Positions 1 through 5,784 of a DNA stretch of 13,845 bases are shown piece after piece. The position numbers and the translations under genes are program-made. Numbering within the stretch: position 1 is the first letter of the stretch; each line of letters begins with the position of its first letter. The stretch covers positions 1 to 13,845 of the forward strand of contig CABSGW010000043.1 in NCBI GenBank assembly GCA_902477365.1, given 5' to 3'. The notes below the pieces were generated by a model. The model had not been told where the DNA came from and did not search any database. It saw only the letters and a program-made list of their open reading frames with translations. Source of the stretch: an uncultured Prevotellaceae bacterium. GTDB taxonomy: Bacteria; Bacteroidota; Bacteroidia; Bacteroidales; Bacteroidaceae.

Positions 1-185
1 ACACCGGCCAACCCATCGCGCTTTTGACCAAAGAAGTACAAAAACGAACTGTCTTGGCGGAATTTGTAGGCATTGGCCGGATAATTCACCGGACTGTCAT
101 TGTTACCCAACATCAGGATGAATCCTTCGCCTACCAGACGCTTCAAGGCCTGTCGGCGGTCTACATAAGTTTGCATTCCAAACAT
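1..185 (-). CDS. Xaa-Pro aminopeptidase (M24B family), N-terminal fragment
   Basis: This is a partial gene running off the left edge; only about 61 N-terminal codons are present. The protein begins MFGMQTYVDRRQAL, and the segment continuing GFILMLGNNDSPVNYPANAY and then FRQDSSFLYFFG matches the start of the aminopeptidase P N-terminal domain (AMP_N), as in Bacteroidetes Xaa-Pro aminopeptidases. These enzymes remove the N-terminal residue when proline is second, using a C-terminal dinuclear-metal pita-bread domain that lies outside this window. Two in-frame ATGs are possible starts, at 185 and 176; I chose 185 because it is the more upstream, and neither has a strong ribosome binding site. The gene diverges from the patatin-like gene. 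The family call rests only on the N-terminal domain. Confidence 0.72.
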   Translation of the reverse strand, partial: MFGMQTYVDRRQALKRLVGEGFILMLGNNDSPVNYPANAYKFRQDSSFLYFFGQKRDGLAG

Positions 186-211
186 GGTATGTCTCTTTTA
201 AAGTTTAAGGG

Positions 212-219
212 CAAAAGTA
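212..219 (-). promoter_or_regulatory. Bacteroides -7 box for the leftward aminopeptidase gene
   Basis: On the minus strand this reads TACTTTTG, an exact match to the Bacteroides -7 consensus TAnnTTTG. It lies 26 nt upstream of the ATG at 185. No clear TTTG -33 element sits 19-21 nt further upstream, so only the -7 match supports it. Confidence 0.45.
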
Positions 220-241
220 GTGAAAATCTTGCGGAAAACCT

Positions 242-249
242 TATCTTTG
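242..249 (+). promoter_or_regulatory. Bacteroides -7 box for the patatin-like gene
   Basis: TATCTTTG is an exact TAnnTTTG match, 23 nt before the ATG at 273. It predicts a very short 5' leader. It forms a divergent pair with the minus-strand box at 212-219. A -33 element is not evident. Confidence 0.45.
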
Positions 250-272
250 CGTAACTTTTTTATTAAATAGGT

Positions 273-1124
273 ATGCAAATAAACAAACAAACAGGACTGG
301 TTTTAGAAGGTGGAGGCATGCGCGGCGTATTCACGGCCGGTGTACTCGACTACCTGCTCGACCGGAAATTATATTTTAATTACGCCATCGGCGTGTCAGC
401 CGGAGCCTGCAATGGTTTGTCATACATGAGCCGACAACGGGGACGTGCGCGTACCAGCAACATCGACCTGCTGCAAAAGCACCGTTACATTGGCATGAAG
501 TACCTATGGACACAACGCAGCATTCTGGACCGAGAGTTTTTATACGAACGTATTCCTAAGGATATCCTGCCCTTCGACTACCAGACTTATTTCAACAATC
601 CGGCAACTTTTGAAATGGTAACGGTAGGTTGCCGCACCGGTAAAGCCTATTACCTGACCGAAAAACAGAGCGAAGAGCGGACACTGGCCATTGCCAAAGC
701 CTCGAGCAGTCTGCCTTTTGTATGTCCGATGGTGGAGGTAGACGGCGAACCGATGCTGGACGGAGGGATCATCGACTCCATCCCTATCCGTCGGGCCATT
801 GACACGGGACACGCATTCAACGTGGTGGTACTGACACGCAACAAGGGTTACCGCCCGCACGAGAAAGATCGCAAAATACCGAAATTCATCTACAAGAATT
901 ATCCGCGCTTACGGGTAATCTTAAGCCACCGTCATGCCTACTACAACCAACAATTGGAAGAGGTAGAGCAGTTGGAAAAAGAAGGGAAAATACTTGTTAT
1001 CCGCCCTGAACGCCCCTTGGAGGTTGACAGGCTGGAAAGCGACATTGACAAACTCAACGCTCTTTACGAAGAGGGATATGCCTGTGCCCGGAAAGTGCTG
1101 CAAGACATTCCTGTTTTCCTTTAA
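273..1124 (+). CDS. Patatin-like phospholipase family protein (YjjU/RssA-like)
   Basis: This is a predicted serine acyl hydrolase of 283 residues, probably acting on phospholipids or other acyl lipids. All hallmarks of the patatin fold are visible: the glycine-rich oxyanion loop EGGGMRG (residues 12-18), the nucleophile elbow GVSAG with Ser42, and the DGG motif with the catalytic Asp163. Ser42 and Asp163 form the dyad. The C-terminal part, from about residue 195 and rich in charged residues, resembles the extra domain of YjjU-like bacterial patatins. No signal peptide or membrane segment is seen, so a cytoplasmic protein is likely. The ATG at 273 is preceded by a -7 promoter box at 242-249. 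The histidine kinase gene starts 30 nt after its stop and may be co-transcribed. The in vivo substrate cannot be told from the sequence. Confidence 0.9.
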   Translation: MQINKQTGLVLEGGGMRGVFTAGVLDYLLDRKLYFNYAIGVSAGACNGLSYMSRQRGRARTSNIDLLQKHRYIGMKYLWTQRSILDREFLYERIPKDILPFDYQTYFNNPATFEMVTVGCRTGKAYYLTEKQSEERTLAIAKASSSLPFVCPMVEVDGEPMLDGGIIDSIPIRRAIDTGHAFNVVVLTRNKGYRPHEKDRKIPKFIYKNYPRLRVILSHRHAYYNQQLEEVEQLEKEGKILVIRPERPLEVDRLESDIDKLNALYEEGYACARKVLQDIPVFL

Positions 1125-1154
1125 CATCCATCCGTCACAAAAGGTCTATTCGCC

Positions 1155-2738
1155 ATGCAACCCCACGAAAAGACAGCCCAATGGAAAGCAACGGCAGGTT
1201 ACCTGCTACTTACCATCCTTTTATTAATAGGCCTTGTTGCTGCGTGGAAAGCCCTCAGCACACTGACCAACCCCGATCCGGCCGAGGCTCGACTCGACCA
1301 AAGAAGACATGCAACATACAAACTGGCCTCTCTGTTGCAACAAACCGAGGCACTGGCAACGCTTATCAGCACTGGAGATGCCACAACCTATGCCGACTAT
1401 CGCCGCCTGAACAATGAGACCATCGACTCGCTTCAGGCGCTAAGCAACTACCTGGACGCACCGGCCCAGAAACAAAGGTTAGACACTCTTTCGTGGCTGC
1501 TACAACGAAAACGGAAAGCCGTTGAATCGCTGATGCGGCTCAACGGGCAGGACGTCACCCGGCTCTACGAAGAACAATTACGAAAACTGGCCGAAAAAAG
1601 TGTGTCTATGCCCGAACCGCATATCCAGCGGCGCATCGTGACCAAAGCCGAGACACAAACAAAGCCAAACGAGAAGCGCTCTTTTTTTCGACGACTTGGT
1701 GATCTCTTTAATCCGAACAGGGCAGATAGTTCGCAAGTCAAGATAACCCACCACGAAGAGATTGTAGACACGCTTTTCAACAACATTACTCCCGCCGACA
1801 CCGTCAGCGGCATACTGCGTAATGTAGAAGCCGAATTGCAAAACAGCCTGCAGGAGCATGCCGAAAAACGCAGACTGCGGTCGGGCCGCCTACGCCGGCA
1901 GGCCGCCGAAACCAGCAACCGGTTAGCCAGCCTGTTCACCGATTTCCAAATGGAAGAACGCAGGCTCATAACCCAACGCGAAGCACAAACCTACACCTTA
2001 CGCCGTAAAGCCTCGTTCTTTTTGGGTACGTTGGCCGCATGTTCCCTGCTCTTGGCGGGAGGATTCATCTGGGCCATCCGGCGCGAGTTTGCCCGTAGCC
2101 GCCATTACCGGCTGGAATTGGAAAAAGCCAACCAACAGGCAAAAGACTTGCTGGATGTGCGTGAAAAATTGATGCTGGCCATCACCCACGACATCAAAGC
2201 ACCGGTAGGTACCATGCTGGGCTACACAGACCTACTTCTGAACAGGCCGGAATGTGACGCCCGCAGCCGCACCTACCTGGACAATATCCGCACCTCAGGC
2301 AATCATTTGCTGGCACTGGTACGTTCGTTGCTGGACTTCCACAAACTGGATGCCCACAAGATGGAGACCACGCCTGTGCCATTCAATCCGGCACAACTGT
2401 TCCAGACCATTCACGATGCCTTCAAGCCGCAAGCCGATGTACAGGGAATCCAACTTATATACCATCCGGGACAGCAGTTGGACAAACGCTACACCGGAGA
2501 TGCACTGCGTATCCGGCAAATAGCGGACAACCTGCTATCCAATGCCTTCAAGTTCACCAAAACCGGCAGCATCACCCTGCGCACGGCTTACACCGGAACG
2601 TCCTTACTGCTCACCGTAACCGATACGGGATGCGGCATTGCCGAAACGGAAAAAGAGAATCTATTCAAAGAATTCACCCGCCTGAGCAGGGAGCGGAAGG
2701 GTTTGGACTGGGATTGGCCGTCACACACAAACTGGTAA
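1155..2738 (+). CDS. Hybrid histidine kinase, N-terminal reading frame (sensor, HisKA, truncated ATPase domain)
   Basis: This frame gives a 527-residue product. TM1 spans about residues 15-31 and TM2 about 288-308, flanking a roughly 255-residue extracytoplasmic region that is mostly charged and probably helical; I recognise no named sensor fold in it. A helical linker leads to the HisKA H box, with ITHDIKAP carrying the phospho-accepting His345. The HATPase_c domain follows, with N box DNLLSNAFKFT (Asn459 and Asn463) and G1 box DTGCGIA (from Asp490). The F box FKEFTRL lies near 505-510. After Ser511 the frame departs from the family and ends in an unrelated tail, WDWPSHTNW, so the G2 box is lost. 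The ATG at 1155 is 30 nt after the patatin stop. The cognate regulator is probably the sigma-54 activator at 3686-5026. Confidence 0.75.
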   Translation: MQPHEKTAQWKATAGYLLLTILLLIGLVAAWKALSTLTNPDPAEARLDQRRHATYKLASLLQQTEALATLISTGDATTYADYRRLNNETIDSLQALSNYLDAPAQKQRLDTLSWLLQRKRKAVESLMRLNGQDVTRLYEEQLRKLAEKSVSMPEPHIQRRIVTKAETQTKPNEKRSFFRRLGDLFNPNRADSSQVKITHHEEIVDTLFNNITPADTVSGILRNVEAELQNSLQEHAEKRRLRSGRLRRQAAETSNRLASLFTDFQMEERRLITQREAQTYTLRRKASFFLGTLAACSLLLAGGFIWAIRREFARSRHYRLELEKANQQAKDLLDVREKLMLAITHDIKAPVGTMLGYTDLLLNRPECDARSRTYLDNIRTSGNHLLALVRSLLDFHKLDAHKMETTPVPFNPAQLFQTIHDAFKPQADVQGIQLIYHPGQQLDKRYTGDALRIRQIADNLLSNAFKFTKTGSITLRTAYTGTSLLLTVTDTGCGIAETEKENLFKEFTRLSRERKGLDWDWPSHTNW

Positions 2739-3598
2739 CCTTGTTAGGAGGAACCATCTCGGTAGACAGCCAACTGGGGAAAGGTACGACATTCCGTGTG
2801 GCTATTCCGTTGCCCGAAGCTGCATCGCCCTCCCCCACGCCACAGCCTCAACTCCCTTCTTCAAAAGATCGCATTATTCGACTTTACATCTTAGACGATG
2901 ACCGCCTGCAATCCGAACTGACAGAGCGTTTGTTGAAGCATCCGTACCTGGATATCACCACCGGTAACAACCCTAACGAAGCGTTACCGCTTCTCTGTTC
3001 CGCCCAATTCGATGTACTGCTAACCGATATTCAGATGCCCGGAATGAACGGTTTTGATCTGGTTGCCCAATTAAGGAAGGCCGAAGAAAACGGTACACAT
3101 CATACGCTGGTACTTGCCCTGACAGCACGCGACGACTTGCAGACCGACGAACTCTGCCGCCACGGTTTTGACGGATGTCTGCACAAACCTTTCACCCGCG
3201 AGTCCGTATACCAGTTAATAGGCCTTTCCGGTGCTTCGCCCTCTGCTCCCCAGTCCTCAGTCCCGCCTTCATGGACAAACCTGCTGGCTTTTGCCGCAGG
3301 AGACAAAGTGGCCGAGAGGGAACTACTCCTTACATTCATCGCAGAAAATAAAAAGAACATAACCGCGATGCGCAATGCCTTGCAAGTAAAAGACGGAGCG
3401 GTATTAGCCGGCGTGGCACACAAGGCACGCCCCACCTATGAGCTGCTAGGGAAACATCAAACCGAAGCCCTGTTACGCAACATAGACCAACAGCGCAATC
3501 AAACGGTTGCCACATCCGACATGTGCAACGATGCCCGTCAAGCTATTGCCGACATGGAAGTTACCACACAAGAGGCTATCGACTACATGAACTCCTAA
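2630..3598 (+). CDS. Hybrid histidine kinase, C-terminal reading frame (G2 box, receiver, Hpt)
   Basis: This is the downstream half of the broken kinase. The ATG at 2630 is formal only: the first 17 or so codons overlap the G1 region of the upstream frame and are not family-like. True homology begins near 2687 with QGAEGFGLGLAVTHKL (G2 box), then the last ATPase strands (GKGTTFRVAIPLPE). A proline/serine linker leads to a receiver domain with acidic DDD (LYILDDDRL), phospho-acceptor Asp in LLTDIQMPG (codon at 3026), LALTA, and the Lys of LHKPF. A C-terminal Hpt-like helical bundle follows, with AHKARPTYELLG carrying the phospho-His (codon at 3419). I see no good start that would express the receiver-Hpt part alone. 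The phosphorelay order His-Asp-His would end on the regulator downstream. Confidence 0.68.
   Translation: MRHCRNGKRESIQRIHPPEQGAEGFGLGLAVTHKLVTLLGGTISVDSQLGKGTTFRVAIPLPEAASPSPTPQPQLPSSKDRIIRLYILDDDRLQSELTERLLKHPYLDITTGNNPNEALPLLCSAQFDVLLTDIQMPGMNGFDLVAQLRKAEENGTHHTLVLALTARDDLQTDELCRHGFDGCLHKPFTRESVYQLIGLSGASPSAPQSSVPPSWTNLLAFAAGDKVAERELLLTFIAENKKNITAMRNALQVKDGAVLAGVAHKARPTYELLGKHQTEALLRNIDQQRNQTVATSDMCNDARQAIADMEVTTQEAIDYMNS
2699..2705 (+). other. Slippery-type heptamer at the kinase frameshift
   Basis: G GGT TTG, read in the upstream kinase frame, fits the X XXY YYZ pattern of -1 slippage sites. It lies 31 nt before the upstream frame's stop (2736-2738). A -1 slip here would give RKGLGLGLAV, restoring a GxGxG box. 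Any gene encoding Gly-Phe as GGG TTT would make the same heptamer, and I see no strong downstream hairpin, so it may be coincidence. Confidence 0.2.
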
Positions 3599-3657
3599 AA
3601 AAGGACAAAAACAACGAATCCGGAAACAGGCTGTGTCCAATCCTTATTTTTTTGATG

Positions 3658-3665
3658 TACTTTTG
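3658..3665 (+). promoter_or_regulatory. Bacteroides -7 box for the response regulator gene
   Basis: TACTTTTG is an exact TAnnTTTG match ending 20 nt before the regulator's ATG at 3686. No clear -33 TTTG is present. Just upstream, GGAAACA (3622-3628) and TGTGTCC (3632-3638) can form a short stem with one mismatch, followed some 8 nt later by a T-rich run. This might weakly terminate the kinase transcript. Together these suggest that the regulator can be transcribed independently of the broken kinase. Confidence 0.4.
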
Positions 3666-3685
3666 TAATTCCTAAATCCATCACA

Positions 3686-5026
3686 ATGAACAGACTGCTA
3701 CTTGTTGAAGATGATCTGACTTTCTCCAAAATGCTCTCAACCTTCCTCACGCGGAAGGGCTTTGAGGTGATGACGGCCAGCAACCTGGGGCGTGCATGCA
3801 AAATGCTCAAAGAAGCCTCTTTTGACTTGATTCTATCCGATTTGCGCCTGCCCGACGGAGAAGGAACTGATCTGCTCGACGCCATCACCACAAGCGATGA
3901 TGCGCCACCGCTCATTGTGTTAACCGGATATGCGGATATCGCTTCTGCCGTATCGGCCATCAAACGTGGTGCCCGCGACTATTTGTCCAAACCCGTACAG
4001 CCCGACATCCTTTTACAAAAGATCGAAGAACTCTTACACAATAAAACAACGGTTTCTGTCCAGCGACCTCCACAAAGGTCCATGCCGGCCACCGGCACTC
4101 CAACCCACCTGGAAGGAAACAGCGAAGCTGCCAAACAACTCTACAACTACGTGGCATTGGTTGCACCCACTCCCATGACGGTACTGATAAACGGGGCTAG
4201 CGGAACTGGTAAGGAGTACGTGGCCAAACGCATACATCAGCTTAGCAACCGATCTTCCGGTCCGTTTGTAGCCATCGACTGCGGTGCTATCCCCAAAGAA
4301 CTGGCGGCTTCCGAATTCTTCGGACACATCAAGGGTTCATTTACCGGAGCTGTAACCGACAAGACCGGCGCGTTCGAAGCCGCACACGGAGGTACGCTCT
4401 TTCTAGACGAAGTGGAGAACCTGAGTTATGACGTGCAAATTCAGTTGTTGCGTGCCTTGCAGGAGCGCCGCATCCGGCCGGTTGGTGCGAATCGGGAAAT
4501 AGAGGTAGACATCCGCCTGGTCTGCGCCACCAATGAAGACCTACCGCAAGCTATCGCAGCCGGCACCTTTCGGGAAGATTTATACCACCGCATCAACGAG
4601 TTCTCCCTTCGCATGCCTCTGTTGCGCGAACGGCAAGAAGACATCATGCTGTTTGCCAACCTGTTCCTGGATCAAGCCAACCGTGAGCTGAACAAAAACA
4701 TAACCGGCTTCAGCAGTGAGGCCATCTTATTATTACACAACTATCCGTGGCCCGGCAACCTGCGCGAACTACGTAATATCGTGAAGCGTGTCACGTTACT
4801 CACCTCAGGCTCCCTCATTACAGCCGACGACCTGCAACGGGAACTGCCGCAAGCACGCCCTCAAAACGACTACACGCCACGCCCGCTTTTTGATGCCGAA
4901 CAAGAACGCCGCCGCATTCGCGCAGCATTGGAGCAAACCCGGTACAACAAAAGCAAGGCTGCACGGCTTTTGGGCATCGACCGCAAGACCCTCTACAACA
5001 AGATGAAGACTTACGGTATGGAGTAA
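3686..5026 (+). CDS. Sigma-54-dependent response regulator (NtrC/RteB-type enhancer-binding protein)
   Basis: This 446-residue regulator has the full NtrC layout. The receiver domain (1-120) has the acidic pair Asp9-Asp10, phospho-acceptor Asp52 in LSDLRLPDG, Thr80 and Lys102. The AAA+ domain has Walker A GASGTGKE (170-177), Walker B TLFLDE (237-242), and the sigma-54 contact loop as GSFTGA (217-222), so the usual second residue Ala is Ser. A C-terminal Fis-type helix-turn-helix (NKSKAARLLGIDRKTLYNKM) ends the protein. Phosphorylation should drive oligomerisation and ATP-dependent remodelling of RpoN holoenzyme bound at -24/-12 promoters. The partner is presumably the broken hybrid kinase upstream. 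Immediately downstream are repeated half-sites and a sigma-54 promoter, the likely target. It resembles RteB of Bacteroides conjugative transposons, but no transposon genes are seen here. Confidence 0.93.
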   Translation: MNRLLLVEDDLTFSKMLSTFLTRKGFEVMTASNLGRACKMLKEASFDLILSDLRLPDGEGTDLLDAITTSDDAPPLIVLTGYADIASAVSAIKRGARDYLSKPVQPDILLQKIEELLHNKTTVSVQRPPQRSMPATGTPTHLEGNSEAAKQLYNYVALVAPTPMTVLINGASGTGKEYVAKRIHQLSNRSSGPFVAIDCGAIPKELAASEFFGHIKGSFTGAVTDKTGAFEAAHGGTLFLDEVENLSYDVQIQLLRALQERRIRPVGANREIEVDIRLVCATNEDLPQAIAAGTFREDLYHRINEFSLRMPLLRERQEDIMLFANLFLDQANRELNKNITGFSSEAILLLHNYPWPGNLRELRNIVKRVTLLTSGSLITADDLQRELPQARPQNDYTPRPLFDAEQERRRIRAALEQTRYNKSKAARLLGIDRKTLYNKMKTYGME

Positions 5027-5034
5027 TCCCATCC

Positions 5035-5061
5035 CATTGTGGGGAATATCTCCCCACAATG
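5035..5061. promoter_or_regulatory. 11-bp perfect dyad, candidate enhancer site
   Basis: Arms CATTGTGGGGA and TCCCCACAATG flank the 5-nt ATATC. The dyad starts 8 nt after the regulator's stop and has no T tract, so it is a poor terminator. Its half-site TTGTGGGGA matches the TTGTGGAAA half-site (inverted) of the two 12-bp repeats nearby. Its centre is about 134 bp upstream of the predicted sigma-54 start site, a usual position for an activator's upstream site. Binding by the adjacent regulator is inferred. Confidence 0.5.
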
Positions 5062-5077
5062 TACACAACAATCCACA

Positions 5078-5089
5078 CTTTTCCACAAG
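5078..5089. repeat. 12-bp repeat, copy 1 (CTTTTCCACAAG)
   Basis: This is an exact 12-bp match to copy 2 at 5141-5152. The spacing is 63 bp, six turns of B-DNA. It carries the half-site TTTCCACAA, like the TCCCCACAA arm of the dyad at 5035-5061. It overlaps the left edge of the terminator at 5088-5111. It is a candidate enhancer half-site; it also fits the relaxed DnaA-box pattern TTWTNCACA. Confidence 0.45.
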
Positions 5090-5111
5090 ACTCCCCATGG
5101 AGTCTTTTTTT
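5088..5111 (+). terminator. Intrinsic terminator after the response regulator
   Basis: The stem AGACTCC (5088-5094) pairs with GGAGTCT (5099-5105) around the loop CCAT. A run of seven T (5105-5111) follows. It would end the regulator transcript before the sigma-54 promoter, insulating the small downstream gene from read-through. Confidence 0.8.
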
Positions 5112-5140
5112 GTATCCTGCTTATTTTCAGCGACTCACAT

Positions 5141-5152
5141 CTTTTCCACAAG
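5141..5152. repeat. 12-bp repeat, copy 2 (CTTTTCCACAAG)
   Basis: This is identical to copy 1 at 5078-5089. It ends 3 nt before the -24 element of the sigma-54 promoter, centred near -36. A site this close could help recruit the activator or could be inhibitory by occlusion. Confidence 0.45.
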
Positions 5153-5155
5153 TTT

Positions 5156-5170
5156 TGGCACAGAACTTGC
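5156..5170 (+). promoter_or_regulatory. Sigma-54 (RpoN) -24/-12 promoter
   Basis: TGGCAC, five bases, then TTGC is an exact match to the RpoN consensus. There are 10 bp between the invariant GG (5157-5158) and GC (5169-5170). The predicted start site is near 5182, about 39 nt before the ATG at 5221. It lies directly downstream of a gene for a sigma-54 activator, which raises confidence. Confidence 0.82.
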
Positions 5171-5220
5171 CTTCTATTAGGCAGAACAATAAAACAAACA
5201 ACACATAAAATTTGAATCGT

Positions 5221-5652
5221 ATGAAAAAGATGTTTTTTTCCGCAGCAGTGATCGCTTTCATGAGTAGCTCAAATCTTTTTGCAGCAAATGCACATAAAAT
5301 GATGATGGCAGCCGATACGATTACAACAGACAGCGTCGTAACCGACAGTACCAAGCAAAAAGAAGTGCCGGTAAAAACCGAAGCCATAGCACCATCTGCC
5401 ATGCACTATGGTATGATTCTGCCAAACGACACGCTAAACACCGGTGGACAACAGGATATCAAATATGTCAAGATTGAGGTTGACGCACTTCCCGAGGCCG
5501 TTAAAAAAACGCTTGGTGCAGAATATACCAACTATACGGTAAAAGAGGCTTATGCTTCGGACCAAGCAACAAAAACTTATCGCGTCGTGATGACGGATAA
5601 AGAAGAGACTGAAGTTGTGGTTATCTTCAGCGAGGAAGGCAAAGTTCTTTAA
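5221..5652 (+). CDS. Small secreted PepSY-like protein
   Basis: This encodes 143 residues from the ATG at 5221; a TTG nine bases upstream is in frame but would lengthen the signal peptide unnaturally. The N-terminus MKKMFFSAAVIAFMSSSNLF, followed by AANA, is a classic Sec signal peptide with a cleavage site around residue 20-24, so the product is periplasmic or surface-exposed. After a Thr/Ser-rich linker, the C-terminal part (KYVKIEVDALPEAVKKTL, then TYRVVMTDKEETEVVVIF ending EGKVL) has the helix-plus-strands pattern of PepSY-like domains: a short LPxAVxKT helix, then a strand pair ending in a DG/EGK turn. It sits behind a sigma-54 promoter and between two terminators, so it is a single-gene unit probably driven by the neighbouring regulator. 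Function is unknown; some PepSY-like proteins are thought to bind or inhibit envelope enzymes. Confidence 0.78.
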   Translation: MKKMFFSAAVIAFMSSSNLFAANAHKMMMAADTITTDSVVTDSTKQKEVPVKTEAIAPSAMHYGMILPNDTLNTGGQQDIKYVKIEVDALPEAVKKTLGAEYTNYTVKEAYASDQATKTYRVVMTDKEETEVVVIFSEEGKVL

Positions 5653-5673
5653 GTTTTCCTTTACAGTAGGTCA

Positions 5674-5713
5674 CCGTCCTCCAGGCATAACGATGCCGGA
5701 GGGCGGTTTTTTT
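5674..5713 (+). terminator. Intrinsic terminator after the PepSY-like gene
   Basis: CCGTCCTCC (5674-5682) pairs with GGAGGGCGG (5698-5706), with one G-U pair. Inner pairs GGCAT/ATGCC sit around the loop AACG, with one bulged A. Seven T follow (5707-5713). It is a strong rho-independent terminator. Confidence 0.88.
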
Positions 5714-5749
5714 ATGGAAAAGCCTGCCCACGGAACAAATAAAAATATG

Positions 5750-5757
5750 TATCTTCG
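5750..5757 (+). promoter_or_regulatory. Possible -7 box for the aldose-epimerase gene
   Basis: TATCTTCG is one base off TAnnTTTG and lies 27 nt before the ATG at 5785. No -33 element is obvious. A promoter is expected in this gap because a strong terminator precedes it. Confidence 0.3.
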
Positions 5758-5784
5758 CTCATCATTATTTATATACTTACATCC

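Larger units (their letters stand above)
1155..3598 (+). pseudogene. Hybrid sensor histidine kinase, interrupted by a frameshift (RteA-like)
   Basis: Taken together, the two overlapping reading frames here encode one RteA-like membrane hybrid kinase: TM, extracytoplasmic region, TM, HisKA, HATPase_c, receiver and Hpt. The first frame is correct through the F box (FTRLS, codons to 2687). The family-like continuation QGAEGFGLGLAVTHKL is read in the -1 frame from about 2687. The net change equals loss of one base (modulo 3). As I recall related Bacteroides kinases, about seven residues separate FxRL from GFGLGL; here there are five plus the missing base, which would fit a 7-nt deletion. As sequenced, the protein ends at 2738 without the G2 glycine box, receiver or Hpt and should not be an active kinase. 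A sequencing error or frameshifting during translation are alternatives. Confidence 0.72.

Noticed and set aside
24..254. Plus-strand 76-codon frame at the left edge
   Set aside because: It overlaps the minus-strand Xaa-Pro aminopeptidase start and both divergent promoter boxes, and has no recognisable motif.
3686..5026. Membership of an integrated CTnDOT-type conjugative transposon because of RteA/RteB similarity
   Set aside because: No tra, mob, exc, tetQ or integrase genes flank the pair. The neighbours are ordinary chromosomal genes, so it is treated as a chromosomal paralogue.
5079..5150. Two TTTTCCACA sequences that fit the relaxed DnaA-box pattern TTWTNCACA
   Set aside because: There is no dnaA/dnaN neighbourhood or AT-rich unwinding region. 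The shared half-site with the adjacent dyad and the sigma-54 promoter is better explained by enhancer binding, although DnaA binding is not excluded.
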